Source: Pegea sp. RAD2-039 (lineage: Eukaryota > Chordata > Thaliacea > Salpida > Salpidae). Taken from it: a DNA stretch of 64,000 bases. Shown here one piece after another: positions 1-10,638 of the stretch. The stretch is taken from the NCBI GenBank assembly GCA_034620365.1, contig JAQGEQ010000232.1, forward strand, positions 434,001-498,000, written 5' to 3'. The notes below the pieces were generated by a model, which ran no database searches, was not told where the DNA came from, and saw nothing but the letters and a program-made list of their open reading frames with translations. The stretch's first letter is position 1; each line of letters begins with the position of its first letter. The translations under genes were made by a program, and so were the position numbers.

Positions 1-588
1 AAGAAACAATCATAAATAAAAAGCATTGTAATCATTATGTAACAAGGCCACAGTGATACGTAAACCTTACATAAAAACACTGGTTTCAACAACTTATGTA
101 AGACTGTTGCAATATTTGAAATGACTTATTGAAAAGGATTTAAAGGAGAAAGTTTTTGATGGTATTTACTTTGTTGAAAAGTCATAAAGCGAAGTCAGTT
201 AACTTTTTTTAGTTATCTTTGTGGCTTGTAATAAAAAGATTTGGTAAAAATGCCATGAAATATACTGAAAGCTTATTTTAAGATGTTTACCAAGTTTACA
301 AAAATAAATGTTAAAGAGAAAAATAAAAGTTAATTCAAAAGAGTTGAATACTTGCTGAATTAGAAATAAAAAATTTTATTCATAAACTTAAGCTTTGTGA
401 AAATAACAATCTTATTTTCATTCATCAGGATATATTTTTGACAAACGTTAGATATCTAAAAGCGAATTCAACTATGAAAAAAATTGCAGCAGAAAATGAC
501 TTAAGTCTGCAAACTTTAGTGGTCAGAACAAAGACTTAGAGAAAAGCTTTATAAACCTAGCAATTCATGATCAATAACCATGAAATAT
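1..588. other. AT-rich intergenic flank
   Basis: No coding region or recognisable RNA gene is visible. The stretch is AT-rich with short open frames only. It is the upstream flank of the first SOUL gene. Confidence 0.5.
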
Positions 589-613
589 CACGTGGTTAGA
601 ATCGAGTATATAG
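589..613 (+). promoter_or_regulatory. E-box plus TATA box, SOUL gene 1
   Basis: CACGTG at 589-594 is followed by TATATA at 607-612, about 40 bp before the ATG at 654. The order (E-box, then TATA, then a short leader) matches the other SOUL genes in the window, although the surrounding sequence has diverged. No TGACGTCA is seen upstream of this copy. Confidence 0.55.
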
Positions 614-653
614 TGACGGGTAAGTCAGCAGTAATTCACTTGAAACTACAACC

Positions 654-1396
654 ATGACACTGTTCGTCTTTCTCCTCGCTTCAATTATCTCTGCAGCAGT
701 TGCTGGAAACTATAACGGTTATGAAACTCCTGATTATACAGTTCTAGAGGAAGTTAGTGAAGCTTAAAGAAATAACTTTAGTTTTAATAATCTTTTCTTC
801 AGCATGATGGTTATGAACTACGAAGCTATGGTGTGACTAAGTGGGCTGCTACTAGTATGGATGGTGCCATTTTTAAAGATGTACAGTCCAAAGAGTTTTG
901 GAAACTTTTTGGATACATTGGAGGTGCAAACAGCGACAGTAAGTTTATCAAAAAGTGTTTCAAATGAAAATAATAATTTTGTTACTCGTAGGCCTGAAAA
1001 TCAAGATGACTTGTCCTGTTATCACCAAATTTTCAACAAGACCATGTTCTTTCTGTAACAATACATATACAATGATGTTTTTTATGTCTCCTTCTAAGCC
1101 AAGCCCTGCTCCCACAGGAGATGAAGTTTCATTGGTTGATCTTCAAGAGATGCAAGTCTATGTCAAGTGAGTTAAATTACAAATGAACTTTTATTTATCA
1201 GGTTGTTCACAGAACTTTTGGAGGTTATGCAAATGGAAATGAATGGAAAACAGAAGCTTCTAAGCTTCATGGCTTATTAAATGCTGATGGTATTAGTGAT
1301 AGTGATTTAAATCTTGACTTATTTTATGCTGTCGGTTACGATAGTCCGATGCGTTTTTTCAAAAGACGAAATGAAGTTTGGATTTTGAAAGTTTAA
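654..1396 (+). CDS. Secreted SOUL/HEBP-family haem-binding-like protein 1
   Basis: Four exons (654-752, 803-938, 992-1166, 1213-1396) join in frame to about 197 aa. Residues 1-17 form a hydrophobic signal peptide (MTLFVFLLASIISAAVA). The remainder is a single SOUL domain: GYELRSYGVTKWAATSMDG near the start, then KIKMTCPVIT, a FFMSPSKP strand, MQVYVK, TFGGYANGNEW and a closing GYDSPMRFFKRRNEVWILK. These line up with the consensus segments of HEBP2/SOUL (family knowledge). This copy is closest to canonical SOUL and may represent the ancestral form of the local array. Intron phases are 0, 1 and 2. AATAAA at 1424-1429 is a likely poly(A) signal. Haem or tetrapyrrole binding is inferred from the family only; secretion is inferred from the signal peptide. 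Confidence 0.88.
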
Positions 1397-1523
1397 TTAT
1401 ATTACAATTTAGTTTTTCGTAAAAATAAAATTTTTTAACTGAACTTTTTGTTGCTTTATGTTGACTGTGAGATGATTTTTTAATAAGTTTCATTTCAAAA
1501 TCTAATTAAAGCGATTTGAATTA

Positions 1524-1995
1524 TATTTATTTATTTATTTCAATAAATGCGAAGAAGGGTACCTGAAAAGAGTACCTCTCGCTAGCACACATTCTCACAA
1601 ATAATACCTATTAAGTTAGAAATATAGAAAGCAAAAGATGTAACACATGGCATTTCGATATCACTCAAAGCATATAACAGTGAACAATCACATAGAATGT
1701 TAATAATATAAGAAAGAAAAAAATCACAGTTTAGAAATGGCAATATTGGCAATATTATAACGGTTCAACTTCTGCTTGAACAACACGAGTGATTCTGACA
1801 TGACAATGTCTGATGGCAGCTGGTTCCAAATACTAATTGTGCGGCATGATAATATCTTTTCTCTGATTAACGTACCAGGTGATATGAGCTTATTAATGTG
1901 TAATGTGTGTCGTCTGAGCTGATATAACTTGAGGAAAGGACTAACGGAAAAGAAATCATCAAACTGAACGTCAGTTAAAATGTGGATAACAATTA
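1524..1995 (-). mobile_element. CR1-like LINE 3' fragment (copy D)
   Basis: On the minus strand this is the 3' part of the LINE family seen at 10476-14650. It carries the decayed C-terminal reverse-transcriptase region, the 3' hairpin (1558-1576) and a terminal (AAAT)n tail (1524-1541). It is 5'-truncated. It is closer to the copy at 31070-31750 than to copies A and B, which suggests an older subfamily. Confidence 0.8.
1558..1576 (-). other. LINE 3' hairpin, A-U version
   Basis: GGTAC and GTACC flank a 9-nt loop. Full-length copies have GGTGC and GCACC here, so both sides of one base pair have changed together. Confidence 0.7.
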
Positions 1996-2871
1996 ATTTT
2001 TATTATTAGGCAGTTTTCTTTGTTTTTTATAAGAAACTGTTAATTTTTTCAACTAAACTAAAGCTTTCAGATAATCTTTCTCTTTAATAGTATAAAATTT
2101 CTTTAAAATGAACTAAATAAACAAATATTCTGACAAAGTATTTATTTGTTTACAAAATCAAACAAATTTGCTAGCGTCATCTAGCGGCAAGTTTTTTTTA
2201 TTAAGTGAAAGTTTATAAAAAATCAATGAACTTAGCACTAAAACCTATTTATTGATAGAAAGAAACAAATAATAACAAATAATAATATAACCCTCAGTTT
2301 AACGAGAAATGATTTTACATTTTCATAAATCTTTCATTAAACATTCATTAGCGAACTTTTATAAAAATAGATTAAAAAAATTCTCAAAAACTTTGTGGCT
2401 ATAAGACAGAGCTTGATAATAAAAATACATTTTTCAGCTAGCTGCTAAGAATCACTTAATCAAGATGTCCCAGAGGTAGGTTACAGGTTAAAGTGATTTC
2501 AGTAAAAAAATAATTAATCAGTTTTATGATTGCTTTTTATCTGCATAAAAATAACTAAATTTTCTACCAAACTGAAGCTTTCAGAGAATATTTCTTTTTA
2601 AATTTTGCTTCAGTTTATTTCATTTAGATCTTTTCTTAATTTCTAAGTTTCATTTTAAATCTTTAAATACTTTAATCTTTCAATTGTTAGAGCTATATAA
2701 TGAAAAACAACATTTTCCTCAAAGTTATATTTATTTCAAGTTACAAACTATTTTATCAAATTGTCAGTTATAATGAGCTACTAATGATTATATAGAAGAT
2801 ATTAGTAAAAGGAAAAAGATGTAGATAAGTTCAAATTCCTTTTAATTTCATCAATGGCATCAAATTTAAGT
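1996..2871. other. AT-rich intergenic, 3' flank of SOUL gene 2
   Basis: No gene seen. The part from about 2560 is the 3' flank that recurs after the other SOUL copies (compare 15280-15570 and 29230-29540). Confidence 0.5.
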
Positions 2872-3611
2872 TTACTTTTTAACTATAAAAACTTCGTTAA
2901 TTGAATTTTCATACTTAATCATATAAAAGTATTGAAGATACAAATCACTTTCAGTGATTCCATCTTCTTTCAAATCCTCCAAAAGAATATTAGCTTGTCT
3001 CATAAACTCTTCTAGATCCGGATTTCCTTCAAAGCTCCTGTTAAAGATATAAGTCATTAACACTTGATGGAGGCAAGGTAAAGTAAAACTGACCTGACGT
3101 AAATTTCAAAGCCGTTGAATGGTATTACCAAAATTTTGTCACTCAGAGGTAGAGGAAGATTTGTTTGATCGTTAGACGATATATAAAAGATTTTTGAGCT
3201 ATTAAAAGTGCAAAAAGCACACGGTCTTGTCCCTAAGCCAGTGATCACGGGTGTAGCTCTTTTAACTTTTATTCCTAGCAACAAAACATCAATTTCTGAT
3301 CCTATCTTCTTATTCTAATTACCTTCAGAGTTTGCACCATTCATGTAATTGAAAATATCAACAAAGTTGGACTCATCATATACAAGAGTGTTAGCAACTA
3401 CTGAGACCCAAGTTAAGTTTGCATATCTTCTATGTTCATAGTTGTCGTTCTGAAATCACATGATCAGCTAGTTGGTAGTTAACTGGCTGCTAATTAAACA
3501 TACCTTTGAAAGAACTGTATAATCACCAGTTGCAGAATCTGACAAAGATCCAAGCTTTCCAGCGCAGCAAAGTGAGATTAGAGAGAGAATAAAGATCGAA
3601 GACTTCATCAT
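2872..3611 (-). CDS. Secreted SOUL/HEBP-family protein 2
   Basis: Four exons on the minus strand (3504-3611, 3323-3449, 3094-3274, 2872-3037) give about 193 aa. The start is the first of two adjacent ATGs. The signal peptide (MMKSSIFILSLISLCCAG) is near-identical in the minus- and plus-strand paralogs. The SOUL domain shows NYEHRRYANLTWV, GIKVKRATPVITG, RPCAFC, LPLPLSDK, EIYVRSFEGN and a C-terminal YENSINEVFIVKK. The RPCAFC motif places two cysteines where gene 1 has RPCSFC. All three introns are about 53-56 bp or shorter and sit at the same positions as in gene 1, with phases 0, 1 and 2. Function beyond SOUL membership is unknown. Confidence 0.88.
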
Positions 3612-3651
3612 TGAGTATTTTTGTTGTGACTAGAAGCTTGAATTCGGCGTC

Positions 3652-3673
3652 TATTTAAACTTTTAGTCACGTG
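3652..3673 (-). promoter_or_regulatory. E-box and TTTAAATA box, SOUL gene 2
   Basis: CACGTG at 3668-3673 and the TTTAAATA box at 3652-3659 lie about 45-60 bp before the ATG. TGACGTCA at 3818-3825 lies 145 bp further upstream. The block recurs in six other SOUL copies. Confidence 0.6.
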
Positions 3674-3819
3674 ATGAATACAGGAAACTGAATATAGTTG
3701 TTGATGTGGAAACTGGTTTCTTGTTGGAGAGCAACAAGTTTTTTGATTTTTTCTCACATTATCGGTGTCATTGTAACTATACGCAAAACTAAATTATCTA
3801 CCCTAGTGTTTAAAGAGTG

Positions 3820-4090
3820 ACGTCATACTATTTGAATAAGGTTTTCTAATATCTATTCAATTTGAATAAGTTTCAGGTTATAGGTTATATTCTATTTGAA
3901 TAAGCGTTTATAAGTTGTGATAAAGCTATTTCTAGGAAGTGATTTGTATATTATATTTATACTTTGCCATGTGTTACATCTTTTGCTTTCTATACTTCCA
4001 ACTTAATAGATATTATTTGTTAGAATGTGTTAGCGAAAGGTGCTCTCTTTAGGTACCCTCCTTCACATTTATTGTAATAAATAAATGAAT
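3820..4090 (+). mobile_element. Short LINE derivative: 5' flank-like segment joined to LINE 3' tail
   Basis: Bases 3820-3957 match the reverse complement of 14800-14930, which precedes ORF1 of LINE A. Bases 3960-4086 are the LINE 3' end, with hairpin (4039-4057) and (AAAT)n tail. No coding part lies between them. This looks like an internally deleted, non-autonomous copy. The alternative is two neighbouring fragments brought together by chance or by duplication. Confidence 0.5.
4039..4057 (+). other. LINE 3' hairpin, G-U version
   Basis: GGTGC and GTACC flank a 9-nt loop, so the fourth pair is G-U. This is intermediate between the G-C copies and the A-U copy at 1558. Confidence 0.65.
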
Positions 4091-4169
4091 TAGTCTCATA
4101 AAATATATTTTGTTTTGTAATTAGATTTAATTATATCAAGCAACAAATTTTAAATAAACCTTTGATAAT

Positions 4170-5240
4170 TTTCATTCTTGATGAGCTAAACGTTTTAACT
4201 TTTGTATTGATTACTAGAATATAAAACGAAAATGTTTTATTCTTAATTATTATTAGTTGTTGATGTAGAACATGAAATCAGTAGAAAGTAATTTGTTGTT
4301 GCTGATTGGTTGCTTTACAGTTTTTATTTGTTTATATTTCTATAAAATACTTATTTAGTAGAATAAATTTAAGTTTTATAAAGCTTTAAATTTATAATTA
4401 ATCAAATATGAGTTAAAATTAAACAGTTAAATTACATTTATTTTATAAATTATAAACTTATTTTTATAAATTATTTTTATATTTAATCAAAAATGAGTTG
4501 AAACTAGTTTTTACCCTTTTGTAATATTAGGCCATTAACAGTTTAAGAATCATTTAGAATTAAACAGTTACATTAAAAAGAAGTTTGTTTAAAAGATTAT
4601 TACAAATAGAGTTGTTGTTGATATTATGAAACAAATGTGGTGACAGTAAAAATAAGATCGTAATATAATTCATATAATCATAATAATTCTTTATTAGAAT
4701 TAAAGTGAATGAAAAACTTATGTTCGAAATTAGAATTGAATCTTAAACAAAATATGCTACAAATAAAACTGAAAAATATTTACTTGAGATTAATTACAAA
4801 ACTAGTGTTTTAATATAAATTAAACTTCTAAGTCATCGACAAATTATTTTGTTAAAAAGTAACAAATGTTAGAGCTTGACATTATCATTTTATTCTAGGA
4901 GGTATTTGAAAACTAATTGTTTTAGTAAAAATGGTATAAGGGTGCAATAACTCTGCTGGTAATTAAATACTCATATGAATAATGTTAGAAGATATATTAT
5001 AAGGTTGCTTTTATGCAAATTTTCATTGACTCTCATCAATGCGATTATTAATTGGGAGTACAACTGCACAAGATGCAGTTTTTAAAAGCTACTTGAAATG
5101 CTTATTAGTTGATTGGTTGGAATTATAATTTTCGCTTATTAACTACACAATTATCTCTATTCTTAAAGAATGTAAAGTTTTAAAAGTTCATTCAAACTTT
5201 TACAAAGAAAGAATCTTTACTATATCTGCTTAAACGAGAT
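4170..5240. repeat. Segmental duplication block P
   Basis: This block matches the reverse complement of about 17390-18280 with long near-identical runs; for example, 4860-4990 equals the inverse of 17570-17705. Part of it is also matched inversely by 28360-28700. No gene is seen inside it. Confidence 0.75.
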
Positions 5241-5354
5241 GAATTTGCAGCACACGTGATCACCATCTAATTGGGACTAATTATCGTTGATGATGGCATT
5301 AATAAAATAACTAGCAATGTTTAATATTCAGTCTAAAGATTTAGTTAGCGAGAT

Positions 5355-5455
5355 TTTGGTATAACAGTAAAGTATTTTGCCACTGATGTAAATGTATTAA
5401 ATATCATCCCCTCATATGCGATTGTCATTCGGTAATAGACCGTGTGGATAGCAAG
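5355..5455 (+). repeat. Unnamed repeat family, copy 1 (partial)
   Basis: Starts with a variant of ACAATAAAGTATTTTGCCAC and contains GTCATTCGGTAATAGACC. The second half of the repeat is missing or diverged. Confidence 0.6.
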
Positions 5456-5879
5456 TTAGTAGTTTTAGAACTTTTTTCTTTTTATCATAACATTTCTTGT
5501 TGTTCTTTTATTCTATCATGATGTAAATCTCTGGTAGAAGATTTCTGAATCAGTTCTTAAGTTTGTCATAGAAAAAAAAGATCTTGAACAAATATGTAGT
5601 ATAAAAACATTGTATCTGAGGTTATTGTGTAGGAAGTAATCAATCAAAAACCTGGTCCTTGGTGTTTGAAACTTATGATGGAACTACAGCCACCAACAAA
5701 TACAAAGTCGTCGCAATAAACAATCGGACTTTTTGCTTATTACTCCAGATAGATATATTGGTACAGACTTGTGGCAGAACAACTTCGTGTCATCCACAGT
5801 TCTTAAGCTCGTCAGAGACACAAAAATGACCTTAGACGAGTTGCAGTATATAAAGTAGAAGAACATTGTATCTGAGATT

Positions 5880-6480
5880 GTTGTGTAGGATGAAATTAAG
5901 GTAAGCCTGATCTATGATGAATCTACATCCCTTAACAAATGCAAAGTCTTTCTCCAACAGACTTAAGAACTGATTTAAGTGTTAATTATTAATACTTAAT
6001 CAGAAATATCCCAAAATCTGCGCTAAGATTGTTTTTAAAACTAATTTCCTTGACATAGTGTTTGATGGCTGATAAAATCTTATAAGTAAGTTACTGTGTC
6101 AGTTCAGTTGGTTTAATTATCAACTATTTTCTTTATATGAGCCTCAAACTAGTTTAGGAAGTACTTGAACCTAAATTGCTCTTAAATGAGAACATATTAT
6201 ACAACATAGCTTTCATTTGCTATCATATTTAGCTTCATACTTGTTACTATAAAGTTGAAAGACCTTTTGAAAGTGTGACGTCACATCAAAAAATAGGGTA
6301 GAGAGTTTAGTTTCGCGGTTAGTTACAATGACACTAATAATGTGAGAAACAATCAAACAACTTCTTGATCTCCGACAAGAAATCAGTTTCCACATCAACA
6401 GCTATACTTAGCTTCTTGTGTTCATCACGTGACTAAAGGTTTAAATAGACGCCGAATTCAAGCTTCTAGTCACAACAAAA
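5880..6480. repeat. Segmental duplication block Q (5' flank of SOUL gene 3)
   Basis: Near-identical to the reverse complement of 19745-20340, the 5' flank of SOUL gene 6. The match includes the TGACGTCA site (6276-6283 versus 19945-19952). Confidence 0.75.
6276..6447 (+). promoter_or_regulatory. CRE-like site, E-box and TTTAAATA box, SOUL gene 3
   Basis: TGACGTCA at 6276-6283, CACGTG at 6426-6431 and TTTAAATA at 6440-6447 precede the ATG at 6488. Spacing is conserved with genes 2, 4, 6, 7 and 8. Confidence 0.6.
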
Positions 6481-6487
6481 ATACTCA

Positions 6488-7222
6488 ATGATGAAGTCTT
6501 CAATCTTTATTCTCTCTCTAATCTCACTTTGCTGCGCTGGGAAGCTTGGATCTTTGTCAGATTCTGCAACTGGTGATCTTACAGTTCTTTCAAAGGTATG
6601 TTTAATTAGCAGCCAGCTAACTACTAGATGACTAAGTGATTTCAGAACGACAACTATGAACATAGAAGATATGCAAACTTAACTTTGGTATGGGAAATTG
6701 CTAACACTCTTGTATATGATGAGTCCAACTTTGTTAATATTTTTAATTACATCGATGGTGCAAACTCTGATGGTAATTAGAATAAGAAGATAGGATCAGC
6801 AATTGATGTTTTGTTGCTAGGAATAAAAGTTAAAAGAGCTTCACCCTTGATCACTGGCTTAGGGACAAGGCCGTGTGCTTTCTGCCCCTTTTATACCTCA
6901 AAAAGCTTTTTCTTGGCAAAAATTCATGAGACAAATCGTCCTCTACCTTTGAGTGACAATATTGTTGTATCTGTAAGACCTGATTTTGAAATTTACGTCA
7001 GGTCAGTCTCACGTTTTTTACCTCCATCAAGTGTTGATGACTTATATCTTTAACAGGAGCTTTGAAGGAAATCCGGATCACGAAGAGTTTATGAGACAAG
7101 CTAATATTCTTTTAGAGGATTTGAAAGAAGATGGAATCGCTGAAAGTGATTTGTATCTGAACTACTTATATATGATTAAATATGAAAATTCATTTAATGA
7201 AGTCTTTTTAGTTAAAAAATAA
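6488..7222 (+). CDS. Secreted SOUL/HEBP-family protein 3
   Basis: Exons 6488-6595, 6646-6772, 6821-7001 and 7057-7222 join in frame to about 193 aa. Introns are 48-55 bp with phases 0, 1 and 2. The signal peptide is as in gene 2. The SOUL domain carries NYEHRRYANLTLVWEI, GIKVKRASPLITG, RPCAFC, RPLPLSDN, RPDFEIYVRSFEGN and NEVFLVKK. The third exon (FYTSKSF, VRPDFEIYVRS) most resembles gene 7, so the two are probably sister copies. Function is inferred from SOUL membership only. Confidence 0.88.
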
Positions 7223-7596
7223 GTTTAATTCTGATGCCATTAATGAAATTAAAAGGAATCTGAAATTATGTACAAATGTTCTTTCTTTGTACAATTGTTT
7301 TCCTGTAAACCATTGGTAGCTTATTATAACTGATAATTTGATAAAATAGTTTGTAATTCTGAAATAAAAAGAACTTTGAGAAAAATGTTGTTATTCATTA
7401 CATGGCTATCACAATTGAAAGATTAAAGTATTTAGGGATTTAAAATGGAACTCAGATATTAAGAAAAGATCTAAAAGAATTAATTTAAAGCAAAATTGGA
7501 AAAGAACAATACTCTAAAAGTCTCAATTCAATAAAAAATAGAAAAGTTTTTTTTTAATTGTTTTTTAGAGTTTTACTTAATGATTTTTATGTAGAT
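7223..7596. other. 3' flank of SOUL gene 3
   Basis: Contains an AATAAA near 7362 that may serve as poly(A) signal. The flank recurs after genes 4, 7 and the minus-strand copies. No gene seen. Confidence 0.45.
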
Positions 7597-7930
7597 AAAA
7601 AGAGACGATGTATAACAATAAAGTATTTTGCCACTGACGTAAATGCATTAAATATCATCCTTTTATAAGCGGTGTTCATTCGGTAATAGAACATGCTCTG
7701 GATAATATCCTTAGTATAATCGTTATTGTTATTAGTCGCATTAATGTGATATATTTAAAAAGTAGCTATAGTATGAACGACTGTCGGTTAGTAATAGGCG
7801 TGTTGCTAGAAAGTGCGTATATAATATATATATTATGGTATATATTATTATATTTAGATATATTATATATTATTATATAGGTTGTTTGCAGATTCATTTT
7901 TACACTTAATAATCTTTAATATTTGTAATT
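7597..7930 (+). repeat. Unnamed repeat family, copy 2
   Basis: Runs from ATGTATAACAATAAAGTATT through GACTGTCGGTTAGTAATAGG to GCTAGAAAGTGCGTAT, followed by an AT-dinucleotide-rich tail. It is nearly identical to 9836-10170, including the AT tail, consistent with duplication together with the neighbouring SOUL genes. Confidence 0.75.
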
Positions 7931-8039
7931 TACTTGATTTGATACTAACTCTTTATGAATATGTCATTCTTTCTTAGAGTTTTGGAAATTTTATTTGTAG
8001 GAAAAAGATTTAATTTATTAATTTTTTAGTTTATTTTTA

Positions 8040-8749
8040 GAAAAAATTTAATAAATAAGAGGCAAAAATTGTTAACGGTTTTTAACAAATTTAACTTCAC
8101 GAAGTTTATTTTAAGTTTTATGATTTTGTTAAACATCACAATCTTCAATATTAACACTTCTTTTTAGAAATAAAACTGCTCAACAAATTATATAACAGCC
8201 TAGAATAACATTTGACGACAAACAACTGTAGATCAATATGATAAAATAGTTGCTAGTTCATTACTTAAAACATCGGTTCAGCTGAGTTTTTGTATTTAGG
8301 GGATTAAACAATTTTAATGAGTTCTTAAACCTAAAATTTATATTACTTTTAAATTAGTGCATATTACAAAACACACCTTTCATTAAGTAATTAAATAAAA
8401 GACCGTTATTATAATAAATTGATTATTTTAAGAAACAAGTAATAAAATTTACATTATATCAACCAAAACTTCTTAACGAATAAACTATTTTCTGGTCTGT
8501 AAATATTCAGATATTTATCACTAATTTGTTTTCTTAACTAACATTTTTTTTCACTAAACAGCAAATTAGGAAAGAGAAAGTTAAAAACGATAAAACTTTC
8601 GAAAGTTTGACGTCATTCTTCAAAAGCTAAAAAAACAAACTTTGTAATTAGTTGCCATGACACTAGTGTTCTAAGGCATAGTCAACAAGTCAGTATCTTT
8701 ACGAATTATGGTAATCAGCAAAACTACTTCACAATTTATCACGTGACTA
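8040..8749. repeat. Segmental duplication block R (5' flank of SOUL gene 4)
   Basis: Matches the reverse complement of 30366-31060, the 5' flank of SOUL gene 8, over most of its length, including the TGACGTCA at 8608-8615 (30491-30498 in the partner). Confidence 0.75.
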
Positions 8750-8762
8750 AAGAATTAAATAG
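8608..8762 (+). promoter_or_regulatory. CRE-like site, E-box and AT box, SOUL gene 4
   Basis: TGACGTCA at 8608-8615 and CACGTG at 8750-8755, with the AT box just after, lie upstream of the ATG at 8805. The AT box is AATTAAATA here instead of TTTAAATA. Confidence 0.55.
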
Positions 8763-8804
8763 ATGCCGAATTCAAGCTTCTAGTCACAACAAAAACATTC
8801 AATA

Positions 8805-9480
8805 ATGAAGTCTTTAATCTTGATTCTCTCCCTAATCTCATTTTGCTGCGCTGGAAAACTTGGTACTGTATCAGATTCGTCAACTGCAGACTTTACAGTT
8901 CTTTCAAAGGTATGTTTGATTAGCAGCCAGCTAACTACTAGCTGACTAAGTGATTTCAGAACGACAACTATGAATATAGAAGATATGGAAACTTAACTTG
9001 GATATGGACAGATGCTAACACTATTGTATATGATGAGTCCAACTTTGTTGATATTTTCAATTACATGAATGGTGAAAACTCTAAAGGTAATTAGAATAAG
9101 AAGATAGGATCAGAAGTTGATGTTTTGTTGCTAGGAATAAAAGTTAAGCAAGGTACACCCACGATCACTGCTGTATCTAAACATCAAACAAATCTTCCTT
9201 TACCTCTGAGTGACAAAGTCCTTGTGCACCAATACAAAAATTTTGATGTTTACGTCAGGTCAGTTTTACTTTACCTTGCCTCCATCAAGTGTTGATGACT
9301 TATATCTTTAACAGGAGTTTTGAAGGAAATCCGGATCAAGAAGAGTTTATGAGACAAGCCAATATTCTTATAGGGGATTTGATAGAAGATGGAATTACTG
9401 AAACCGATGTGTATCTTAACTACTTTTACATGATTAAGTATGAAAATTCAAATAATGAAGTTTTTATAGTTATAAAATAA
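8805..9480 (+). CDS. Secreted SOUL/HEBP-family protein 4, short third exon
   Basis: Exons 8805-8909, 8960-9086, 9135-9258 and 9315-9480 join to about 173 aa. The signal peptide and first exon (SLIFCCAGKLGTVSDSSTADF by position, exon 1) resemble gene 8 most. The third exon is 124 bp against 181 bp in genes 2, 3 and 5, an in-frame loss of 57 bp (19 codons). This removes the GTRPCAFC motif and the following strand, so TPTITAV runs directly into SKHQTNLPLPLSD. Splice sites and frame are otherwise intact. It may be a functional variant without the two cysteines, or a copy beginning to decay; the sequence alone does not decide. Confidence 0.82.
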
Positions 9481-9835
9481 ACTTAAATTTGATGCCATTG
9501 ATGAAATTAAAAGGAATTTGAACTTATCTACATCTTTTTCCTTTTACTAATGTCTTTTATATAATCATTAGTAGCTCATTATGACTGATAATTTGATAAA
9601 ATAATTTGTAACTTGAAATAAAAAGAACTTTGAGGAAAATATTGTCTTTGAAGATATAGCTCTCATAATTGAAAGATGAAAGTATTTAGAGATTTAAAAT
9701 GAAACTCAGATATTAAGAAAAGATCTAAAAGAAATAATTTGAGACAAAATTTGAAAAGAACTATATTCTTTGAAAGCTCTAATTTGAAAGAAAATAGAAA
9801 AGGTTTATTTAATTCCTTTTATGTAAATAAAAAGA

Positions 9836-10170
9836 GACGATGTATAACAATAAAGTATGTTGCCACTGACGTAAATGCATTAAATACCATCCTTTTATAA
9901 GCGGTTGTCATTCGGTAATAGAACATGCTCTGGATAATATCCTTAGTATAATCGTTATTGTTATTAGTCGCATTAATGTGATATATTTAAAAAGTAGCTA
10001 TAGTATGAACGACTGTCGGTTAGTAATAGGCGTGTTGCTAGAAAGTGCGTATATAATATATATATTATGGTATATATTATTATATTTATATATATTATAT
10101 ATTATTATATAGGTTGTTTGCAGATTCATTTTTCCACTTAATAATCTTTAATATTTGTAATTTACTTGAT
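9836..10170 (+). repeat. Unnamed repeat family, copy 3
   Basis: Near-identical to copy 2 (7597-7930), including the internal GTCATTCGGTAATAGAACATG and the AT-rich tail. Confidence 0.75.
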
Positions 10171-10179
10171 TTGATACTA

Positions 10180-10460
10180 ACTCGATAATATAATCTTTTG
10201 TATGTTGCAAAATAATGACATCATTACGCTTTAGATAGTATATTTTAACTTTTGGGTTTTTTTGCCAAGGTTTTATAAGAGCAGATATTTAGAAGTTTTG
10301 TTGCTTTTGGAGGAAATAAAAAACTATGATGTCTGTTGTAACGACTTAAAAATTATTTTTTTCTTGTTCCTATCTCTGCATGTTAATCTTGAAGATATTT
10401 GTATCGAAATGATGAACTAAACGTTTTAAATTTTATATTGATTGCTAGAAGATAAAAGAA
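10180..10460. repeat. Segmental duplication block S
   Basis: Matches the reverse complement of about 28680-28910. Together with block R, this flanks SOUL genes 4 and 8 on both sides and marks them as an inverted pair. Confidence 0.65.
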
Positions 10461-10512
10461 ACATGTTTTCTTCTTATTTATTTATTTATTTATTACAATA
10501 AATGTGAAGGAG

Positions 10513-10531
10513 GGTGCCTAAAAAGAGCACC
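10513..10531 (-). other. LINE 3' hairpin, G-C version
   Basis: GGTGC and GCACC flank a 9-nt loop, with GAG/CTC able to extend the stem past one bulged base. This is a probable recognition structure for the element's reverse transcriptase, by analogy with the 3' stem-loops of L2/CR1-type elements. Confidence 0.65.
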
Positions 10532-10638
10532 TCTCGCTAACACACATTCTCACAAATTAGATCTATTTGACGTGTAAACGAAAAAGCATATGACAATGAA
10601 GAATTGCACAGAATCATGGTATTGTAAAAGAGAAAAAT

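Noticed and set aside
5684-5866. Minus-strand 60-codon frame
   Set aside because: Part of a duplicated non-coding flank (related sequence at 20340-20460); no protein features.
7815-7880. AT-dinucleotide run with palindromic potential as a CRISPR, origin or attachment site
   Set aside because: Simple AT-rich tail of the unnamed repeat; no spacer pattern and the genome is eukaryotic.
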